A DNA stretch of 35,111 nt from Thiorhodococcus minor (GCF_010820565.1 NZ_JAAIJQ010000062.1:1-35111), one strand, 5' to 3'; positions 16,469 through 25,818 are shown, numbered from the stretch's first letter. Notes: generated by a model from the sequence alone, not told the origin. Numbers and translations are program-made.

Positions 16469-17887
16469 TTACTTATGCGACACGTCCAGCTTGTCGACGG
16501 TGTCGAACTCGAACTTGATCTCCTTCCAGGTCTCCATGGCGGCCTTGAGCTCCGGGCTGGAGGCGGCGGCCTTGGTGAGAACCTCTTTACCTTCCTTCTC
16601 GATGGCGACGCCCTGGTTGCGCGCCTCGACGCAGGCCTCGAGCGCGACACGGTTGGCGCAGGCGCCGGCCGCATTGCCCCAGGGATGGCCGAGGGTACCG
16701 CCACCGAACTGCAGCACGGCGTCGTCGCCGAAGATGGTGACCAGGGCCGGCATGTGCCAGACATGGATACCACCGGAGGCCACCGCGAAGGCACCTGGCA
16801 TGGCGCCCCAGTCCTGATCGAAGAAGATACCGCGGCTGCGGTCTTCCTTGACATAGGACTCGCGCAGCAGGTCGATCCAGCCCAGGGTCGACTCGCGGTC
16901 GCCCTCGAGCTTGCCGACCACGGTGCCCGTGTGAAGGTGGTCGCCGCCCGAGAGACGCAGGATCTTGGTCAGCACGCGGAAGTGGATACCATGGTTCGGG
17001 TTGCGGTCGAGCACGGCGTGCATGGCGCGGTGGATGTGCAGCAGCATGCCGTTGTCCTGACACCACTGGGCCAAGCCCGTGTTGGCGCAGAAGCCGCCGG
17101 TGATGTAGTCGTGCATGATGATGGGCGCGCCGATCTCCTTGGCGTACTCGGCACGCTTGTACATCTCCTCCGGGGTCGGCGCGGTCACGTTCAGATAGTG
17201 ACCCTTGCGCTCGCCGGTCTCGCGCTCGGCCTTGTCGATGGCGTCCATGACGAAGTCGAAGCGCTGACGCCAGCGCATGAAGGGCTGGGAGTTGACGTTC
17301 TCGTCGTCCTTGGTGAAGTCGAGACCGCCGCGCAGGCACTCGTAGACCGCACGGCCATAGTTCTTGGCCGAGAGACCCAGCTTGGGCTTGATGGTGCAGC
17401 CGAGCAGCGGACGGCCGTACTTGTTCATCATGTCGCGCTCGACCTGGATGCCGTGCGGCGGGCCGTTGCAGGTCATGACGTAGGCGATGGGGAAGCGCAC
17501 GTCCTCGAGGCGCAGGGCGCGCACGGCCTTGAAGCCGAAGACGTTACCGACCAGCGAGGTGAAGACGTTGACCACCGAGCCTTCCTCGAAGAGGTCGATC
17601 GGATAGGCGATAAAGGCGTAGAAGGCGTCGTCGTTGCCGGGCACGTCTTCGATGGCGTAGGCGCGGCCCTTGTAATGATCGAGGTCGGTGAGCAGGTCGG
17701 TCCAGACCGTGGTCCAGGTGCCGGTGGAGGACTCGGCGGCGACCGCGGCTGCAGCCTCCTCACGCGGGACTCCGGCCTGGGGGATAATCTTGAAGCACGC
17801 CAGAATGTCGGTGTCCTTGGGCGTGTAGTTGGGCATCCAGTAGGTCTCGCGGTACTCTTTGACGCCCGCGCTGTAGGTCTTCGCCAT
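16469..17887 (-). CDS. cbbL: RuBisCO large subunit, form IA
   Basis: The catalytic subunit of RuBisCO, about 472 residues, fixing CO2 onto ribulose-1,5-bisphosphate in the Calvin cycle. Active-site features are complete: TIKPKLGLS (Lys167, Lys169), the carbamate lysine and metal ligands in [11 protein letters not shown] (Lys193, Asp195, Glu196), [14 protein letters not shown], and mobile loop 6 with Lys326 in [12 protein letters not shown]-terminal [12 protein letters not shown] and [12 protein letters not shown] bind phosphate. The ribosome site GGAGG lies 8 bases before ATG. It is the first gene of cbbLSQO and is transcribed away from cbbR. No carboxysome genes are in the window, consistent with a cytosolic IAq-type enzyme. 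Confidence 0.98.
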   Translation of the reverse strand: MAKTYSAGVKEYRETYWMPNYTPKDTDILACFKIIPQAGVPREEAAAAVAAESSTGTWTTVWTDLLTDLDHYKGRAYAIEDVPGNDDAFYAFIAYPIDLFEEGSVVNVFTSLVGNVFGFKAVRALRLEDVRFPIAYVMTCNGPPHGIQVERDMMNKYGRPLLGCTIKPKLGLSAKNYGRAVYECLRGGLDFTKDDENVNSQPFMRWRQRFDFVMDAIDKAERETGERKGHYLNVTAPTPEEMYKRAEYAKEIGAPIIMHDYITGGFCANTGLAQWCQDNGMLLHIHRAMHAVLDRNPNHGIHFRVLTKILRLSGGDHLHTGTVVGKLEGDRESTLGWIDLLRESYVKEDRSRGIFFDQDWGAMPGAFAVASGGIHVWHMPALVTIFGDDAVLQFGGGTLGHPWGNAAGACANRVALEACVEARNQGVAIEKEGKEVLTKAAASSPELKAAMETWKEIKFEFDTVDKLDVSHK

Positions 17888-18044
17888 CTGAATCCTCCGA
17901 TAAGGAATTAGGTCTGTGGTGAGTGCCGGCCCCGGCTGCCGATCAGCCCGGGCCTGTCATCTTGAGGCTTCGTCTGTCCCGCGTGCGGCCCGAAACCTGG
18001 GTCGAGATTATTAGGAAGAAACCACATAAATACTACTAAATATT

Positions 18045-18080
18045 GCTTATGAGAAATATAATTCATAGCTTATGGTAAAT
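18045..18080. promoter_or_regulatory. Candidate CbbR operator in the cbbL-cbbR gap
   Basis: In the otherwise GC-rich genome the 17888-18126 gap is AT-rich between about 18005 and 18080. GCTTATGAGAAAT (18045-18057) is repeated as GCTTATGGTAAAT (18068-18080), 23 bases apart. TTATGA (18047-18052) and TCATAG (18063-18068) form an imperfect dyad with the T-N11-A character of LysR-type sites. The spacing of two half-turn-related sites fits LysR-type binding, and CbbR regulation of a divergent cbbL is well known. The exact sites and the promoter boxes are inferred. Confidence 0.55.
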
Positions 18081-18126
18081 GGGTTCGATCGGCTGACAGC
18101 TCGAGCCAAGATATTGCGGAACAGCC

Positions 18127-19041
18127 ATGCACATCTCACTGCGCCAGCTTCGGGTCTTCGAGGCGGTCGCCCAAAACAATAGCTACACGCGCGCGGCCGA
18201 GGAGCTTCATCTCAGCCAGCCCGCCGTCTCCATGCAGGTCAAGCAGCTAGAGGACGAGATCGGCTTACCGCTGTTCGAGCGGCTCGGCAAGCGGGTCGTG
18301 CCCACCGAGGCCGGACACGAGCTCTATCATTACAGCCGCGCCATCACCCACTCGCTGATCGAGATGGAAGAGGTCATGGAGTCGCTGAAGGGCATCAACC
18401 GCGGCAGCCTGCGCCTGGCCGTCGCGAGCACGGTGAACTACTTCGCCCCGCGTCTCTTGGCCGTCTTTCAGAAGCGCTACCCAGGCATCGCGCTGCGCCT
18501 GGACGTCACCAATCGCGAGATGCTGGTGCAGATGCTCGACAGCAACTCGGTCGACCTGGTGCTCATGGGGGTCCCGCCGAAGAACGTCGACGTCGAGGCC
18601 GAGGCCTTCATGGACAATCCGCTCGTCGTGGTCGCACCGCCCGATCACCCTTTGGCGAGCGCGCGCGACATCCCGACCGAGCGCCTTTCAGAAGAGGTCT
18701 TCGTGATGCGCGAGGAAGGCTCGGGCACGCGCAAGGCCATGCAGCGCTTCTTCGCCGAGCGTGGCATCGAGATCCGCCACGGCATGCAGATGACCCGCAA
18801 CGAGGCGGTGAAACAGGCGGTGCGGTCCGGTCTCGGTCTCAGCGTGGTCTCGCTGCATACCATCGAGCTCGAGCTTGAGACGCGACGCCTGGTGATCCTG
18901 AACGTGCAGGGCTTCCCGGACCGCCGCCAGTGGTACCTGGTCTACAGGCGCGGCAAGCGACTCTCCCCAGCGGCGAGTGCCTTCCGCGACTTCGTGCGGG
19001 CCGAGGCCGCCAAGATCGCCGCCCCCATCGCCGCCGTCTAG
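18127..19041 (+). CDS. cbbR: CbbR, LysR-type regulator of the Calvin cycle genes
   Basis: A LysR-family transcription factor of about 304 residues, transcribed divergently from cbbL, the classical cbbR arrangement. The N-terminal winged helix-turn-helix is clear (LRQLRVFEAVAQNNSYTRAA, EELHLSQPAVSMQVKQLE). The C-terminal effector-binding domain (LRLAVASTVNYFAPRLLAVF, VDLVLMGVPPKNVDVEAEAF) follows. CbbR proteins activate cbb operons in response to metabolites such as RuBP or NADPH; which one acts here cannot be read from the sequence. dxs follows about 130 bases downstream on the same strand and is probably separately expressed. Confidence 0.93.
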   Translation: MHISLRQLRVFEAVAQNNSYTRAAEELHLSQPAVSMQVKQLEDEIGLPLFERLGKRVVPTEAGHELYHYSRAITHSLIEMEEVMESLKGINRGSLRLAVASTVNYFAPRLLAVFQKRYPGIALRLDVTNREMLVQMLDSNSVDLVLMGVPPKNVDVEAEAFMDNPLVVVAPPDHPLASARDIPTERLSEEVFVMREEGSGTRKAMQRFFAERGIEIRHGMQMTRNEAVKQAVRSGLGLSVVSLHTIELELETRRLVILNVQGFPDRRQWYLVYRRGKRLSPAASAFRDFVRAEAAKIAAPIAAV

Positions 19042-19168
19042 GCCAGCGCTCCCCACGCTTGGCCGCGGGCGCCGCGCCGGGATGACCCTTGCCTGCGGCG
19101 ACCGTCCCGAGCGGTTGCGATTACTCCAGACACTGGCCACCGGTTTCGACTAAACTACAGCGCTTGCC

Positions 19169-21142
19169 ATGACGCTACCCGCTTTGCCCATCATGCCACA
19201 CCGCCCCCACAGCGATTCAGGTGCCTCCCTGCACCGCCGCCCACTCCTCGACGGCATCGACGACCCGGCCGAGCTGCGCGCCTTGTCGCAAAATCAGCTC
19301 CCGGAGGTCGCCAGCGAGCTGCGGAGCTTTCTGATCGAGTGCGTATCCCAGACCGGCGGCCATCTCGCTGCAGGGCTCGGCGTCGTCGAGCTGACGATCG
19401 GCCTGCACTACATCTTCGACACGCCCTACGATCGCATCGTCTGGGACGTCGGCCATCAGGCCTACCCGCACAAAATCCTGACCGGGCGCCGCGACCGCAT
19501 GTGCACCCTGCGCCAGAAGCATGGCGTCTCGGGTTTTCCCAAGCGCAGCGAAAGCGAGTACGACACTTTCGGCGTCGGCCACTCCAGCACCTCCATCGGC
19601 GCCGCGCTCGGCATGGCGCTGGCGGCCCAGCAGCGCGGCGAGCGGCGCACGGTCATCGCCGTCATCGGCGACGGTGCGCTCGGCGCGGGCATGGCCTTCG
19701 AGGCGCTGAATCATGCCGGCTCCATGGATATCGACCTGGTCGTCATTCTCAACGACAACGAGATGTCCATCTCACCGCCCGTCGGTGCCATCAGCAACCA
19801 CCTTGCCCGCCTGCTCTCCGGCAAGATCTATACGACCATGCGCGAAGGCAGTAAGACCGCACTGCGCGGCATGCCCAACCTGCGGCATCTGGTCGGACGC
19901 TGGGAAGAGCACATGAAGGGCATGGTCATGCCCAGCACACTGTTCGAAGAGCTCGGCTTCAACTACATCGGCCCGGTCGACGGCCACGATATCGACGGGC
20001 TCCTGCGCACCCTGCGCAACATCAAGGACATGCCGGGCCAACGCCTGCTGCACGTCGTCACCAAGAAGGGACGCGGCTTCGAGCCCGCCGAGGGACAGCC
20101 CGTGACCTACCACGGCGTCACGCCCTTCGACCGCCACACGGGCGAGCTGCGCAAGGGCAAGAGCAAGGGCCCGAGCTACACGCAGGTGTTCGGCGGATGG
20201 CTGTGCGACGCCGCGGCGGAAGACGACCGCCTCATCGGCATCACCCCGGCCATGTGCGAGGGCTCCGGACTCACCGCCTTCTCCAAGCGCTTCCCGGACC
20301 GCTTCTTCGACGTCGGCATCGCCGAGCAGCACGCGGTCACCCTGGCCGCGGGCATCGCCTGCGAAGGCCTCAAGCCTGTGGTCGCCATCTACTCCAGCTT
20401 CCTCCAGCGTGCGTACGACCAGCTCATCCACGACGTCGCGCTGCAGAACCTCGACGTCACCCTCGCCGTCGACCGCGGCGGACTCGTCGGCGCCGATGGC
20501 GCCACCCACGCCGGCAGCTTCGACCTCAGCTTCAGCCGCCCGATCCCGAATCTCGTGATCCTGGCGCCGTCGAACGAGAACGAATGCCGCCAGATGCTCA
20601 AGACGGCCTACGAGCACCCAGGCCCGGCGATGGTGCGCTACCCGCGCGGCACCGGCCCAGGTGTCCAGATCGACCCGCACGCGCCCGCGCTGCCGATCGG
20701 CAAGGGCGAGCTGCTGCGCCAAGGCCGCCGCGTCGCCCTACTGGCCTTCGGCAGCATGGTTCCGCCCGCGTTGAAGGTCGGCGAGGAGCTGGACGCGACC
20801 GTCGCCAACATGCGCTTCGTCAAGCCGCTCGACGAGGCCTTGATCAAGGAGCTGGCACTGACCCATGAGGTCCTGGTGACCGTCGAGGAGAACGCAATCG
20901 CCGGCGGTGCCGGCAGCGCTGTTGCCGAGACCCTGGCGACGCAAGGCATTGCCATCCGCTGTCTCCACCTCGGGCTGCCCGATCGCTACATCGATCATGC
21001 CGAGCACGCCGAGCAGCTCGCGGCCGTCGGACTCGACCCCGCCGGCATCCTTGCCAGCGTCCGCGCGGAGCTAGGCCGCTTGGGCGAGAGCAGCGGCGCG
21101 GACGACGCCGAGCCAACGCACCGGCAAAGCCTCGGCGTCTGA
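19169..21142 (+). CDS. dxs: 1-deoxy-D-xylulose-5-phosphate synthase
   Basis: DXS condenses pyruvate and glyceraldehyde 3-phosphate to DXP, the first step of the MEP isoprenoid pathway, using thiamine diphosphate. The protein has about 657 residues, slightly longer than E. coli Dxs because of extensions at both ends. Motifs include SGHF-type substrate region as [31 protein letters not shown], the TPP/Mg site [15 protein letters not shown]...NDNEMSIS, transketolase-like [16 protein letters not shown], and [16 protein letters not shown]. The start may instead be the ATG at 19190; no strong ribosome site decides this. In a phototroph the pathway supplies carotenoids and the phytyl tail, but the window itself does not show phototrophy. 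Confidence 0.96.
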   Translation: MTLPALPIMPHRPHSDSGASLHRRPLLDGIDDPAELRALSQNQLPEVASELRSFLIECVSQTGGHLAAGLGVVELTIGLHYIFDTPYDRIVWDVGHQAYPHKILTGRRDRMCTLRQKHGVSGFPKRSESEYDTFGVGHSSTSIGAALGMALAAQQRGERRTVIAVIGDGALGAGMAFEALNHAGSMDIDLVVILNDNEMSISPPVGAISNHLARLLSGKIYTTMREGSKTALRGMPNLRHLVGRWEEHMKGMVMPSTLFEELGFNYIGPVDGHDIDGLLRTLRNIKDMPGQRLLHVVTKKGRGFEPAEGQPVTYHGVTPFDRHTGELRKGKSKGPSYTQVFGGWLCDAAAEDDRLIGITPAMCEGSGLTAFSKRFPDRFFDVGIAEQHAVTLAAGIACEGLKPVVAIYSSFLQRAYDQLIHDVALQNLDVTLAVDRGGLVGADGATHAGSFDLSFSRPIPNLVILAPSNENECRQMLKTAYEHPGPAMVRYPRGTGPGVQIDPHAPALPIGKGELLRQGRRVALLAFGSMVPPALKVGEELDATVANMRFVKPLDEALIKELALTHEVLVTVEENAIAGGAGSAVAETLATQGIAIRCLHLGLPDRYIDHAEHAEQLAAVGLDPAGILASVRAELGRLGESSGADDAEPTHRQSLGV

Positions 21143-21227
21143 GGCACCGCGCCGAGCTGTCGTTTCACGCCAACTCAGCAGCACCGCCCATGCCCAGGCG
21201 CGGGCGGTCACGGAGAGAGATCGAGCC

Positions 21228-22004
21228 ATGCTGGACGTCCAGCCCATCCCCGCCTTCTCCGATAACTACATCTGGCTCCTGAGCGAAAGCAAGGGAGCTG
21301 CCGCCGTCGTCGACCCGGGCGATGCCGACCCGGTGCTCGCGCGACTGCGCGAGACCGGCCTCAGGCTCACGGCCATCCTCGTCACACACCACCACCAGGA
21401 CCACACCGGCGGCATCGAGGAGCTGATGGCCGCCTACCCGGGCGTTCGGAGCTACGGCCCGAGGGACAGGCGCATCCGCGGGCTCACCGATCCCGTCGGC
21501 GAAGGCGAGACCTTTCAGCCCGCGGGCCTCGACACCCGGCTGGGGGTCATGGAGGTCCCGGGACACACCTCGAGCCATATCGCCTTTCTCGGAGATGGCC
21601 GGCTCTTCTGCGGCGACACCCTCTTCGCCGCCGGCTGCGGCCGCGTCTTCGACGGCACCTTCGAGCAGCTCGCGCACTCGCTCGAGCGCATCGGCGCCCT
21701 GCCCGGCTCGACGCTCTGCTACTGCGCGCACGAGTACACCCTGGCGAACCTCGGCTTCGCCGCATGGGTCGAGCCCCAGAGCGCCGCCTTGTCCGCACGC
21801 ATCGAGACGGCGCAGCAGCTGCGCGAGCAGGGTGAGCCGACGGTCCCGTCCGGGCTCGACCTCGAGCTCGGCACCAATCCCTTCCTGCGCACGCGCGAGC
21901 CGAGCGTGATCGCGGCTGCGGAGGCCTACACCGGCCGCGGACTCTCCACCGCGAGCGAGGTCTTCACGGCCTTACGCCGCTGGAAGGACGAGAAGTACGA
22001 CTGA
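21228..22004 (+). CDS. gloB: Hydroxyacylglutathione hydrolase (glyoxalase II)
   Basis: A metallo-beta-lactamase-fold enzyme of 258 residues that hydrolyses S-lactoylglutathione to lactate and glutathione, the second step of methylglyoxal detoxification. The binuclear metal site is visible as VTHHHQDHTGG, PGHTSSH and GDTLFAAGCGRVF, with the later CAHEYT histidine. The C-terminal end (RRWKDEKYD) resembles the RWKDEF tail of the family. The length matches E. coli GloB. It lies 85 bases after dxs on the same strand, and GGAGAGAGATCGAGCC precedes the ATG. A REP-like palindrome follows the stop. Confidence 0.95.
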   Translation: MLDVQPIPAFSDNYIWLLSESKGAAAVVDPGDADPVLARLRETGLRLTAILVTHHHQDHTGGIEELMAAYPGVRSYGPRDRRIRGLTDPVGEGETFQPAGLDTRLGVMEVPGHTSSHIAFLGDGRLFCGDTLFAAGCGRVFDGTFEQLAHSLERIGALPGSTLCYCAHEYTLANLGFAAWVEPQSAALSARIETAQQLREQGEPTVPSGLDLELGTNPFLRTREPSVIAAAEAYTGRGLSTASEVFTALRRWKDEKYD

Positions 22005-22036
22005 CAGCCGCGACCGGCTGACACAGCCGCAGCAGA

Positions 22037-22115
22037 GATCGCGCGGGAGCGCCACCCCGGCGCGACGCGGCCCGCGCCGAGCACCCCAGTCGCGGCGGGG
22101 CGTAGCTCCCACGAA
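22037..22115. repeat. REP-like palindrome downstream of gloB
   Basis: The left arm (22037-22067, TCGCGCGGGAGCGCCACCCC...) and right arm (22088-22115, GTCGCGGCGGGGCGTAGCTC...) are imperfect inverted repeats with about 20 bases between them. The CGTGGGAGC...CCGCCGCGAC form is a common proteobacterial intergenic palindrome. It may protect or end the gloB transcript. Confidence 0.65.
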
Positions 22116-22148
22116 GCCAGCGGCCGACCCAAGCGAGGTCTACTGGAG

Positions 22149-22706
22149 ATGAGCGCTCAAGACGACCGTCCGGCCAGCGGCACATCAAAGATCCAGTTCG
22201 GGATAGGTGACTGTCCACTTGGGCAGGTCTTGGTGGCTACCCGCCCGCCAGGCATCTGCGCCATCTTTCTCGGCGATGACCAAAGTCGCCTCAGGCTCGA
22301 GCTGCGTCGCACCTTTCCAGGCATCCGGCTGATCCCCGCCCATGAGCGATGCGCCGAGCACCTGCAACAGACCCGCGCGCTGATCGAGCGCCCCGGCACT
22401 AGGCTCGAGCAGCCGCTCGACATCCAAGGCACGCCATTTCAGCGGCGCGTTTGGGCAGCCCTGCAGCAGATCCCGCCGGGTGAGACCCTGAGCTACGCAC
22501 AGGTCGCCGAGCGCATCGGCGCGCCAAGGTCGGCACGTGCCGTCGCCCAAGCCTGCGCCTCCAACCTCCTGGCGATCGCCGTGCCCTGTCACCGGGTCGT
22601 GCGGGCGGATGGCCGGCACTCCGGCTATCGCTGGGGCGTTGAGCGCAAGCGCGCCCTCTTGGCGCGAGAGCTGGGGATCGCGACCCTCAGCGTCTCGGCC
22701 TCATAG
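22149..22706 (+). CDS. ogt: Methylated-DNA-[protein]-cysteine S-methyltransferase
   Basis: A suicide DNA-repair protein of about 185 residues that takes the methyl group from O6-methylguanine onto its own cysteine. The acceptor is in AVPCHRVVRADG, and the helix-turn-helix recognition region LSYAQVAERIGAPRSARAVA with SGYRWGVERKRALL is intact. It resembles the C-terminal half of Ada more than short Ogt, but it lacks the Ada zinc and AraC-type regulatory domains, so it is a stand-alone repair enzyme. The N-terminal ribonuclease-like domain is divergent. It lies ~145 bases after gloB with a palindrome between, so co-transcription is uncertain. An alternative name is ada-like. Confidence 0.92.
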   Translation: MSAQDDRPASGTSKIQFGIGDCPLGQVLVATRPPGICAIFLGDDQSRLRLELRRTFPGIRLIPAHERCAEHLQQTRALIERPGTRLEQPLDIQGTPFQRRVWAALQQIPPGETLSYAQVAERIGAPRSARAVAQACASNLLAIAVPCHRVVRADGRHSGYRWGVERKRALLARELGIATLSVSAS

Positions 22707-23226
22707 CGCATCGGACGATCGTCCCCCATCCGCGCGAGCATCGGCGAAACACTCTCCGCACCCTCGCCCAATTAGGTATTTTCCCGCACTGTCAAGTGCT
22801 TGACACCTGATTTCGAAGCCATCCCCGAGCCTGTGCACATCTCCAGCTGTACAGACGAGACGGCGTGTCAGATTTGTCAAGCCGCCGTTCGCGACGCACC
22901 CTCCAACGGCCCCGCCAACGAGCGGAAACCCATGGGCACAAAGGATTAAATTCATTAAGAAACAGATGCTTAAATACACGAAGCCAGGAGCAGTGTCACG
23001 CATCCCTTGACGTGCACAAGCCCACTGTGGTCGCAATTCGCACACTGAGTTTATGCACATTTCCTGTGACTAATTCTGTGGATAAACTCTGAACGAAGGT
23101 CGCAAAGGCGCGCCTGGCTTGCACTGCTGTCAAATCGCGCAGGATTTGACCACTTTATGACAGCGAGCCCGCTTCGTGGATGCCAGAGGGCCGCCTTGAG
23201 GAGGTGCGCGCCCGGAGCCCGACCAC
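22707..23226. other. AT-richer intergenic region with DnaA-box matches
   Basis: No convincing gene is seen. The base composition falls well below that of the neighbours around 22940-23090, with AGGATTAAATTCATTAAG near 22944. Two matches to the DnaA box TTATNCACA lie at its right end. GAAGGTCGCAAAGGCGC near 23094 resembles part of the repeat ends found in the cbb operon. CTGTCAAGTGCTTGACAC near 22789 is a small palindrome. Confidence 0.5.
23051..23085. promoter_or_regulatory. Pair of DnaA-box matches, inverted
   Basis: TTATGCACA (23051-23059, plus strand) and TGTGGATAA (23077-23085, i.e. TTATCCACA on the minus strand) both fit the E. coli consensus TTATNCACA exactly. They lie about 70 bases downstream of an AT-rich tract. 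No dnaA, dnaN, gidA or parAB gene is in the window, so a chromosomal origin is not supported. A DnaA-titration or regulatory site, or chance, are the alternatives. Confidence 0.4.
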
Positions 23227-24038
23227 TCAGAGCAATCCGTCATCCGCGGCCGATTCGGCAAACTTGAAGCTAATCAGGACCTCGATGTATCGGGCACGGA
23301 TGCCGCGATCCAGGTCGTCGATCTGGACCACCTGGGTGAAGCGTCCACTGGTATCGAAGATGTGTCGGCAGATATCCATGCCCCAGTCCACGGTGACCAG
23401 GGCCCATCCTCGCTGATGGGATTGCCGTGGTAGATGGGCGGCTCCAGGTGCTCGACACGGCCATCCTCCAACAGGCGCGCGCGCCGCCGCGAGGGCGCCG
23501 TCTTGTTGACCAAGGGGACCGTAAAGATGTGGGCGCCTCCCGGGCGCAGCGTGCGGGCGATCTCCCGGAACGCCAGCGCCGGATGGAAGACGTGCTCGAG
23601 CACGTCCTGGGTGACGTGAAGGTCGACGCTCTCATCCGCGAAGGTCAGAGATTCGAGGTTCTCGCAGCGGACACCGCGCACCCGGGAGCCAGGCGTCTCG
23701 CCCGGAAACTAGTGCGAGGGGATGTACTGGCCGCACTCCGTCGCGAGGCACTGGCTCGCCCCGCGCGGCTCCGGAGAGGATTCGTGGATGACCAGATCGC
23801 GCCAGCTAGGATGGTAGGCCGCCAGGACCGACATGAGCGCCCGCTCGCGTGGCAGACTGCCGCAGCTCGGGCAGAGATAGTGGTTGCGCAGCCAGGCTTC
23901 CCGCGACACGAAGGTGACCTCCCGCCGACACGCCGGGCAGCGCCCGCGATTGCTGAGCACGGGCCGCTTGAGCCTGGTCGCCAATCGCGCAGGCTTCGCC
24001 TTCTCGAGTAGCCCTGCCATCCGCCGTCCTCGTTGCAT
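23227..24038 (-). pseudogene. Class I SAM-dependent methyltransferase, inactivated
   Basis: A broken gene in three pieces on the minus strand. The first (24038 to 23709) encodes an N-terminal zinc-ribbon-like part with CPACRREVTF and CPSCGSLPRERAL and ends in a TAG at 23709-23711. Reading on in the same frame gives the methyltransferase core: RGVRCENLESLTFADESVD, HVTQDVLEHVFHPALAFREI and ARTLRPGGAHIFTVPLVNK. Near 23400 a one-base shift is needed to continue as ALVTVDWGMDICRHIFDTS and on to the natural stop at 23227. A premature stop plus a frameshift make it non-functional unless sequencing errors are to blame. The target of the intact ancestor is unknown. The start could be 24038 or 24020. 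Confidence 0.8.
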
Positions 24039-24110
24039 CCTTCGGGTGCGCGAAGTCTAGCGAAGCCTCGGTGGCGAAGCCCAGCCCCCGAGGCGAAGCG
24101 ACCCAGGGCC

Positions 24111-24755
24111 TCAGACTTTACAATGGCCGATCTGCAGCTGAATGTCCGCAGCCAATCGCGCCAGCTCCTCGCTGGCCTGGGCGAGGTGCTCGGAGCCGGA
24201 CGCGGTCTGGTGCACGGCCTCAGTGATGGCATGGACGTTCCGGTTGATCTCCTCGGCCACTGCGGACTGCTCCTCCGCGGCGCTGGCGATCTGGGTGTTC
24301 ATGTCGTTGACCGCGGTCACGGACCGGCTGATGCTCTTGAAGGACTCGCTCGCCCGGCGTGCGTGCTCGATACTTTCACCCGCGCGCTCCTCGCTCTTAC
24401 CGATGGCCTGAACGACCGTTGCCGAGCCGGTCTGAACGCGCTCGATCTTATTGCGAATGTAGTCGAAGATCGGCCGGGTCATCGCCTTCAGGCGCTCGCG
24501 GTCGTCTTGCGCGAACGCCTGCTGGATCTCCGGAATCTGCGCGATCGCGGCGCTCAGCGCCTGGGCCTCCTCGCCCTTGCTCGCAATCGCACTCGTCAGC
24601 GCATCATAGTGATCTTCCAGCTCGCGCAGCTCGGCGCGGTCCGAGATCGCGGCCAGCTTCGACAGTGCGATCGGCAAGATCAAACCGATGGTCAGCACAA
24701 TGACCAGGCCGGAGCCGATCAAGACGCGTCGGCCGATACTCAGATTCTTCAGCAC
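24111..24755 (-). CDS. Internally deleted methyl-accepting chemotaxis-like protein
   Basis: An uninterrupted protein of about 214 residues made of two ends of a chemoreceptor. Residues 1-35 form a transmembrane segment (VLIGSGLVIVLTIGLILPIA). The next ~75 residues look like the start of a periplasmic Cache-like sensor, up to MTRPIFDYIRNKI. From residue ~110 it jumps to the C-terminal arm of an MCP signalling coiled coil (ERAGESIEHARRASESFKSI, ASAAEEQSAVAEEINRNVHA). The rest of the sensor, the second membrane helix, HAMP, the first signalling arm and the CheA/CheW-binding tip are missing. Topology would place the coiled coil outside the cytoplasm, so normal signalling is not possible. It is probably a pseudogene by in-frame deletion. 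Confidence 0.75.
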   Translation of the reverse strand: MLKNLSIGRRVLIGSGLVIVLTIGLILPIALSKLAAISDRAELRELEDHYDALTSAIASKGEEAQALSAAIAQIPEIQQAFAQDDRERLKAMTRPIFDYIRNKIERVQTGSATVVQAIGKSEERAGESIEHARRASESFKSISRSVTAVNDMNTQIASAAEEQSAVAEEINRNVHAITEAVHQTASGSEHLAQASEELARLAADIQLQIGHCKV

Positions 24756-25312
24756 TTACCCCCTCCCTTCCTTCGATTCCGCTTACGTCTCTGCCCCGCA
24801 TCGCTCGAGCCCACCCGAGCGGATCCAGTCCAGCCCGGCAGCGCGGGACGTAACAACAGTTGAGGGCTTCACTCAAGGCGTGTCTGCATGAAGATAGACA
24901 GCGGGGCTCGGATTGCCAGGCGCGAGGCCCGAGGCCAAGGGACAGACAGCGCCGAGCACGCTTGAGAGCTCGGGCGAGAGAAAGCCCTCATGCAGAGCAT
25001 TCCGCCTGAAGAAGACTGGGCTGCCCTGAAGCCAACACAAGGATCACGTCGCGACAGGGCCGCGACACTGGGGATGCGAAAGGGCGCGAGCCGCCACCCG
25101 TCCCCGACGCCGAGGTGATTTCCGGGAAACAGATTCCCCGTAGATGGGCAAAGCGCAGCGTGCCCATCGTCCAGGCGCCTGAGCGACCTGGGTGGGCACG
25201 CCCCACACACGTCTTCCCCATGCGCGCCGGCGTGCCAGGGGCTTTGCCCATCCGACTGGAGGCGCTGTTCTGGGCAGGGTCATTTCAGGAAATCACCCGA
25301 GAGCACGCCGAG
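24756..25312. other. Intergenic region upstream of the mod remnants
   Basis: I recognise no gene. The region holds a palindromic repeat at 25140-25252. Where an intact molybdate-binding protein gene (modA) would be expected, only its extreme 3' end remains after 25313. The preceding sequence shows no similarity that I can recognise to modA. Confidence 0.5.
25140..25252. repeat. GTAGATGGGCAAAGCG-type palindromic repeat
   Basis: GTAGATGGGCAAAGCGCAGC, continuing to GTGCCCATC at 25168, is a palindrome in itself. GTGCCAGGGGCTTTGCCCATC (25232-25252) forms the other outer arm. It belongs to the same general class as the GTAGGGTGGACAAGCG repeats but with a different arm sequence. It lies just upstream of the surviving modA tail and may mark the truncation point. 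Confidence 0.65.
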
Positions 25313-25378
25313 ACAGGAGCAGCCGACTTCCGGGGCAGCGACCAGGCCAAGGCCATCTTCGCGAAGTACGGACTCTGA
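25313..25378 (+). pseudogene. modA: 3' remnant of modA (molybdate-binding protein)
   Basis: The last ~21 codons read TGAADFRGSDQAKAIFAKYG, then L and stop. This resembles the C-terminal end of ModA-type periplasmic molybdate-binding proteins (…FLxSxEAKAIFxKYGF). The stop overlaps the next start as TGATG at 25376-25380, the coupling expected for modA-modB. Everything upstream of the tail is missing or unrecognisable, so the gene is dead. The call depends on the short tail plus its position before modB and modC. Confidence 0.6.
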
Positions 25379-25818
25379 TGACCAGGCTGATCGCCTGGCA
25401 CCCGCCTCGCTCACGCTGAGCCTGCAGGTCACGGGCGTGGTGCTGCTGCTCTTTCTGGTCTTCGGAATCGCGCTGGGCTACCTCCTGAGTCAGCCGATCC
25501 GGCTCAGGGGAGTGCTGGATGGCGTCATCTCGCCGCCACTGGTCTTCCCGCCCATCGCCATCGGCTTCTTCCTGCTGATGGCCTTCGGGCGTCATGGCAT
25601 CATCGGGGGCTGGCTGCACCAGACGCCGGACTGGGACCTGGTGTTCTCCTTTCAGGCGCTCGTGCTCGCCTCCTTCGTAGCCGGGCTGCCGCTGGCGCTC
25701 GAGCCCATCCAGTCCGCCATCGAGGGCAGCGCCCGGGACCTGATCGAGGCCGCCCGTTCTCCTGGGGCTGGTCTCCTTGAGCCTCATCTTCCTGCTGCGC
25801 AGACTGGGGCGCCTCTGA
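25378..25818 (+). pseudogene. modB: modB remnant (molybdate ABC permease), frameshifted and deleted
   Basis: The ATG at 25378 opens a frame that stops after a dozen codons. A one-base shift restores ADRLAPASLTLSLQVTGVVL, LLFLVFGIALGYLLSQPIRL and IAIGFFLLMAFGRHGIIGGW, up to SAIEGSARDLIEAAR, which is the N-terminal two-thirds of a ModB/CysT-type permease. After that the sequence jumps to a third frame giving VLLGLVSLSLIFLLRRLGRL and stop, the original C-terminus. The permease loop with the conserved EAA-G motif and the membrane segments around it are deleted. The stop overlaps the modC ATG (TGATG, 25816-25820). An 885-base open frame from 25437 spans this remnant and modC but is a frameshift artefact. 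Confidence 0.8.

Noticed and set aside
12018-17887. Carboxysome operon
   Set aside because: No csoS or shell protein genes are present. The genes after cbbLS are cbbQ and cbbO, as in noncarboxysomal operons.
16475-17911. Plus-strand frame of 478 codons opposite cbbL
   Set aside because: cbbL is unambiguous on the other strand. The antisense product is a compositional shadow.
22940-23090. Chromosomal replication origin
   Set aside because: Only two DnaA-box matches were found and no dnaA, dnaN or gidA/parAB genes are nearby. Reported only as a candidate DnaA site.
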